Source: Spirochaetae bacterium HGW-Spirochaetae-7
GTDB taxonomy: Bacteria; Spirochaetota; Spirochaetia; Treponematales; UBA12059
DNA: 10,080 nucleotides
NCBI GenBank assembly: GCA_002839245.1
Contig: PGXR01000104.1
Location: forward strand, 1 to 10,080
Direction: 5' to 3'
This document shows, in pieces, positions 7,023 to 10,080 of the stretch (positions within the stretch are counted from its first letter, which is position 1; each line of letters begins with the position of its first letter). The notes below the pieces were generated by a model. It searched no databases. It was not told the DNA's origin and saw only the letters and a program-made list of their open reading frames with translations. Position numbers and translations under genes: made by a program.

Positions 7023-7484
7023 ATGAATCCAGACCTGGCGGTGCTGTTCTGCCTTGACGAACCACGGTACGCGATACCATTCAGCGTCGTAGAGTGCGTG
7101 GTCAGGGCAGCAGAATACACCCCCCTGCCACGGGCACCCGAACACGTCCTCGGTATCGTCGACTTTCATGGGCAGATCGTCCCGGTCATGGATCTCCGTT
7201 CGCTGTTTCGCCTGCCTACCAGGATCATTTCCTGTGATGACAGGTTTCTCATGGTACGCACGACCCGAAGGTTGCTTGCGCTGCTGGTCGACCAGGTTAT
7301 CGGCATCCATGATTTGCCTGCGGGCACGATTGCAGATGCGGCGATGGCACTGCCTTTGGCGGACGGCCTCCAGGGCGTGGCACGGCTGGACGACGGCCTG
7401 ATCCTCATATGCGACGTCGACAGGTTCCTCTCCCAGGAGGAAGAACGGACCCTGGACGGCGCAATGGCGGAGGGTACTCGATGA
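7023..7484 (+). CDS. cheW: CheW-like chemosensory coupling protein
   Basis: Scaffold protein that joins chemoreceptors to the CheA kinase in a chemosensory array. The 153 residues form one CheW domain: opening strands FCLDEPRYAIPFSVVECVVR (9-28), the TPLPRAPEHVLGIVDFHG turn (33-50), IVPVMDLRSLF (52-62), then FLMVRT and LALLVDQVIGIHDLP (85-99) and the closing DGLILICDVDRFL. The position normally Arg in the 'LRG' turn is His49 here (DFHG). The ATG at 7023 is the only sensible start. Its ribosome site is weak (a GGGGTGGG stretch only 3 bases away), and the leader holds two hairpins. It overlaps the next gene by ATGA, implying translational coupling to cheR. No CheA is in the window, so its kinase partner is presumably encoded further downstream or elsewhere. 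Confidence 0.92.
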   Translation: MNPDLAVLFCLDEPRYAIPFSVVECVVRAAEYTPLPRAPEHVLGIVDFHGQIVPVMDLRSLFRLPTRIISCDDRFLMVRTTRRLLALLVDQVIGIHDLPAGTIADAAMALPLADGLQGVARLDDGLILICDVDRFLSQEEERTLDGAMAEGTR

Positions 7485-8854
7485 ACGGCGGTTTTGCCGG
7501 CGATCAGCTTGCCCGGCTAAGCGGCTTCATTGAAGCGAAGATGGCCCTCCACTTTCCCCCGACCCGATGGAGCGAGCTGGAAAACAAAATACGCAGCGCC
7601 GCGAGGGAACTCGGCGCCAGCGATGCCGGCGCTTTCATGGACGAACTGCTGTCATCGAGTTTAACAATGGACCGGATGGAAACGCTGGCAAGCAACCTTA
7701 CCACGGGGGAAACCTATTTCTGGCGCGAGCCTCGAATCTTCGACGCTCTTGAAGCCAGGATAGTGCCTGAAATCATGAACGCGCGGGAGGAGCATGGCGA
7801 CAGACGGCTGAGGGTATGGTGCGCCGGATGCTCCACCGGGGAGGAAGCGTATTCGATTGCCATCGCGTTGCACAGGGCGTTGCCGCGCATCGACGACTGG
7901 AACGTCGCCGTCCTGGCAACGGATATCAACCCGCGGTCGCTCCTCAAGGCCAAGGCCGGCATTTATGGGGAACAGTCGTTCAGAAACGCCCCGTCCTGGC
8001 TGGCCGAGCGATACTTCAGGCAATCGAAGAACGGGAAACGGGAAGTCATCCCGGAGGTCCGGAAAACCGTCTCGTTCTCCTACCTGAACCTCGCCGAGGA
8101 CAAGTACCCATCCGCGCTGAACGGAACCGCCTCGATGGACATCGTATTTTGCCGGAACGTGCTGATGTATTTTACCGGGGAGCGGCTGCGCACGATTGTC
8201 GGCCAATTCCACCAGTCCCTCGTCGACTCCGGCTGGCTTGTCGTGGCCGCCTGCGAATGTTCCCAGGATTATTTCCGTGAATTCGAAACCGTTCAATTCC
8301 ATGAAGCCACGACGTACAGGAAGAATACACATCCATCCTCGCCCCGCTCTACCACCGACCGCGTGCCCGCCCGTGCCGGCTTGCCAATCGGGCTGAAAAA
8401 GCGAAAACCGGTCGAAACCGCCAGGAAATCAATACCACAGCAAGCACGGGAAAAAGCCGCGCCAAAGGCGATCGAGCTGAGGCTCGAGGAACTCGCCGAC
8501 CAGGGCAGGCTAGGGGAAGCCCTGGCCCTCTGCGAAGAGTCAATCGATCGCGACAAGCTCGACGCGCACATGTACTTCACCCGAGCGACGATACTCGTGG
8601 AGCTCAATCGTGCGGTGGAGGCGATGGACTCGTTGCGAAAATCCCTATATCTCGAACCGGATTGCATTGGCTGCAATTTCACCCTCGGCAACCTGGCCCT
8701 GCGGACGGGAGATGCAAAGACCGGCAGGCGCTGCCTCAGGAATGCACAGGCCCTGCTCGGAAGGCATCCCGATGACGAAATACTGCCCGAGCTCGAAGGC
8801 TTGTCGGTCGGGCGCGTGGAGGAAATAATCGCCGAGAGCTTGCTCTCGAACTGA
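7481..8854 (+). CDS. cheR: CheR-type receptor methyltransferase with C-terminal TPR region
   Basis: S-adenosylmethionine-dependent glutamate O-methyltransferase that methylates chemoreceptors for adaptation; 457 residues, much longer than E. coli CheR (286). The N-terminal helical domain has FIEAKMALHFPPTRWSELE (16-34), a signature I associate with WspC-like TPR-type CheRs. TTGETYFWRE (74-83) follows. The SAM-binding motif is VWCAGCSTGEEAYSIAI (112-128), with acidic LATDIN (145-150) and FCRNVLMYF (223-231). A basic, Pro-rich linker (about 282-328) leads to tetratricopeptide-like helices (about 330-435), for example GRLGEALALCEESI and AVEAMDSLRKSLYLEPDC. The ATG at 7481 has GGAGGG at 6 bases and overlaps the cheW stop. 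The open frame continues upstream to 7409, but that segment lies inside cheW and lacks family similarity. TPR regions in this family are thought to bind the receptor or other array partners. Confidence 0.93.
   Translation: MNGGFAGDQLARLSGFIEAKMALHFPPTRWSELENKIRSAARELGASDAGAFMDELLSSSLTMDRMETLASNLTTGETYFWREPRIFDALEARIVPEIMNAREEHGDRRLRVWCAGCSTGEEAYSIAIALHRALPRIDDWNVAVLATDINPRSLLKAKAGIYGEQSFRNAPSWLAERYFRQSKNGKREVIPEVRKTVSFSYLNLAEDKYPSALNGTASMDIVFCRNVLMYFTGERLRTIVGQFHQSLVDSGWLVVAACECSQDYFREFETVQFHEATTYRKNTHPSSPRSTTDRVPARAGLPIGLKKRKPVETARKSIPQQAREKAAPKAIELRLEELADQGRLGEALALCEESIDRDKLDAHMYFTRATILVELNRAVEAMDSLRKSLYLEPDCIGCNFTLGNLALRTGDAKTGRRCLRNAQALLGRHPDDEILPELEGLSVGRVEEIIAESLLSN
8833..8848 (+). other. 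Inverted repeat at the cheR stop
   Basis: CGAGAG (8833-8838) and CTCTCG (8843-8848) make a 6-base stem with a CTTG loop, four bases before the cheR stop codon. No T-run follows. It could tune the cheR/receptor expression ratio or simply be coding sequence. Confidence 0.25.
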
Positions 8855-8893
8855 TACCGCATCACAGGTAATGGGAATAGAGGGGGCACGTCA

Positions 8894-10080
8894 ATGCACG
8901 CAAAACTAGGCGCCAAGTTCCTGATGGTCGGGCTTCTCCTTACGGTGATACCGATCGCGGTCATCGGGGTATTCACGGTAATAGAGTCGATGCGAAGCAT
9001 CTCCACGCTGGCACGCAATGACCTGTCGCTCGTTGCCGGGAACCTGGCGGAAACCCTGAACCTGGGGATGGACGACCTGTTGCTCATAGTCCGGAATACC
9101 GCTACGACTAAGGTCGCTACCGACGCGACGGAGAAAGTAGCCCGGGCCGGGATCCCGGGCAGCAGGAGTGAAATTTCTATCGCGGATAGTCAACTCCTTA
9201 GAATAAAGGAGAATATCGGCGATCGCTGCTCGAGCGTCAACCTCTGCGACCCCAAGGGTATCATATTCGCGACCACCAATGCCGCGAACAGGGGCGGGAA
9301 CCTGTCTGACCGGGATTACATGGTGGAGGCGCTCAAGGGGAAAGCCAACGTGGGAGCTGTCGTCGTTTCCAAATTCACCGGAAGGATCATAAGCACCGTC
9401 GCGGCTCCTATATTCGCGTCGGACGGCAAGACTGTCATCGGCGTCGTTGCCATGGGAATGGAAATCGCCTTCCTGACCGACATGATCGACAACGTCAAGA
9501 TAGGGAAAACAGGATATGCGACGATAACTGACTACGCCGGCCTTACCATTACCCATCCCGTCAAGGAAAACATCCTCAAGGAAGATATCACGACGGTTGC
9601 TGGCATGGAACCGGTCGCGAGGCAGTTGTCCAGCGGTGAACCGGGGATCGTTGAATACAGTCGGAACGGTGTTGCCAAGATTGCCGGCGTGGCTTTCGTA
9701 CCGCTACCGGGATGGACCGTGCTCGTCACCATCGAGCGGGCGGACCTGTATTCACTGGCTGTAGTGCTTCGCACGGAAATACTCGTCACAGGCGCTATCA
9801 CAATCGTGCTTGCCTCGCTGCTCCTGCTGTTCTTCTCCCGGAGCATAACCGGCCCCCTCAACAGCATCGTGGGAGCGGCCGAGGGGATAGCATCGGGAGA
9901 CCTGTCGATCGAAACAGCCTACTCGTCGCGGTATGACGAGATCGGCAGCCTGGCCAGGGCCTTCACGGCGATGGTCGCCTGGCTGAATGGCATGTCTAAA
10001 TCGGCCGGAAGGATCGCCTCGGGCGACCTTACGGAGGATATTGCCCCCCTGTCGGAACGGGACACGCTCGGCAACGCCTT
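8894..10080 (+). CDS. Methyl-accepting chemotaxis receptor, N-terminal part (Cache-HAMP-HAMP)
   Basis: Membrane chemoreceptor cut by the window end; 395 complete codons are visible. An N-terminal membrane segment (about 9-31) is followed by a periplasmic double-Cache-type sensor (about 32-290). The sensor includes CDPKGIIFATTN, LSDRDYMVEALKGKANVG and a membrane-distal to proximal repeat ending LPGWTVLVTIERADLY. A second membrane segment spans about 294-315. HAMP 1 (about 316-368) contains ITGPLNSIVGAAEGIASGDL; a second HAMP-like segment begins near 370 (AGRIASGDLTEDIAPL). The methylation helices and signalling tip lie beyond the edge, so calling it a chemoreceptor rather than another HAMP sensor rests on domain style and on adjacent cheW and cheR. 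The start has GAGGGGG (8880-8886) 7 bases upstream. It begins 39 bases after cheR with no promoter or terminator seen between them. The ligand is unknown; the classical amino-acid dCache motif (RxWY) is not apparent at DRDYMVEA. Confidence 0.85.
   Translation, partial: MHAKLGAKFLMVGLLLTVIPIAVIGVFTVIESMRSISTLARNDLSLVAGNLAETLNLGMDDLLLIVRNTATTKVATDATEKVARAGIPGSRSEISIADSQLLRIKENIGDRCSSVNLCDPKGIIFATTNAANRGGNLSDRDYMVEALKGKANVGAVVVSKFTGRIISTVAAPIFASDGKTVIGVVAMGMEIAFLTDMIDNVKIGKTGYATITDYAGLTITHPVKENILKEDITTVAGMEPVARQLSSGEPGIVEYSRNGVAKIAGVAFVPLPGWTVLVTIERADLYSLAVVLRTEILVTGAITIVLASLLLLFFSRSITGPLNSIVGAAEGIASGDLSIETAYSSRYDEIGSLARAFTAMVAWLNGMSKSAGRIASGDLTEDIAPLSERDTLGNA

Noticed and set aside
7001..7057. 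A possible 18-residue leader peptide overlapping the cheW start out of frame (ATG at 7001, TGA at 7055).
   Set aside because: The only ribosome-site match is a weak GGAA, no regulatory codon run is present, and short frames like this are common by chance.
7409..7480. A longer cheR open frame beginning at 7409.
   Set aside because: The extra 24 residues overlap the CheW coding region and have no family similarity, while the ATG at 7481 has GGAGGG at ideal spacing and couples to cheW by ATGA.

Overview
The window is GC-rich, densely packed bacterial DNA (roughly 60% G+C by eye). It holds seven protein-coding genes and one real intergenic region of about 245 bases. I see no tRNA, rRNA, CRISPR array or insertion sequence. 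Frequent ATA isoleucine codons despite the high GC, the many signalling proteins and the style of the chemoreceptor point weakly to a free-living or gut Spirochaetota relative. A deltaproteobacterium would also fit, and nothing here decides the lineage.

Layout: (1) 8-1750 (+) encodes a soluble GAF-like/PAS sensor histidine kinase. (2) On the minus strand, read from right to left, lie malQ (6777-4804, 4-alpha-glucanotransferase), a hybrid PAS-PAS histidine kinase with receiver (4799-2109) and a receiver-only response regulator (2112-1693). Spacings of 4 bases and a TTGA overlap suggest one transcript. The response regulator and the first kinase converge, and their coding ends overlap by 58 bases. 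(3) 6778-7022 is a divergent regulatory region. It has a good sigma70-type promoter for malQ, a second one for the chemotaxis operon, three CTTCAG repeats and a leader with two hairpins. (4) On the plus strand, cheW (7023-7484), a CheR methyltransferase with a TPR tail (7481-8854) and a chemoreceptor (8894 to beyond the window end) form a tight operon.

How they may work together: the plus-strand operon resembles the receptor/CheW/CheR-TPR part of a Wsp-like or alternative chemosensory array. Its CheA, CheB and output regulator would lie downstream, outside the window. The minus-strand operon couples maltodextrin/glycogen metabolism to a cytoplasmic phosphorelay-type kinase and a free receiver protein. 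No output domain (DNA-binding, cyclic-di-GMP or other) is visible for either kinase, so the signalling end-points are unknown. All gene families are familiar. The less ordinary points are the gene arrangement, the degenerate receiver at the start of the hybrid kinase, its incomplete Hpt-like tail, the convergent overlap and the architecture of the divergent promoter region.
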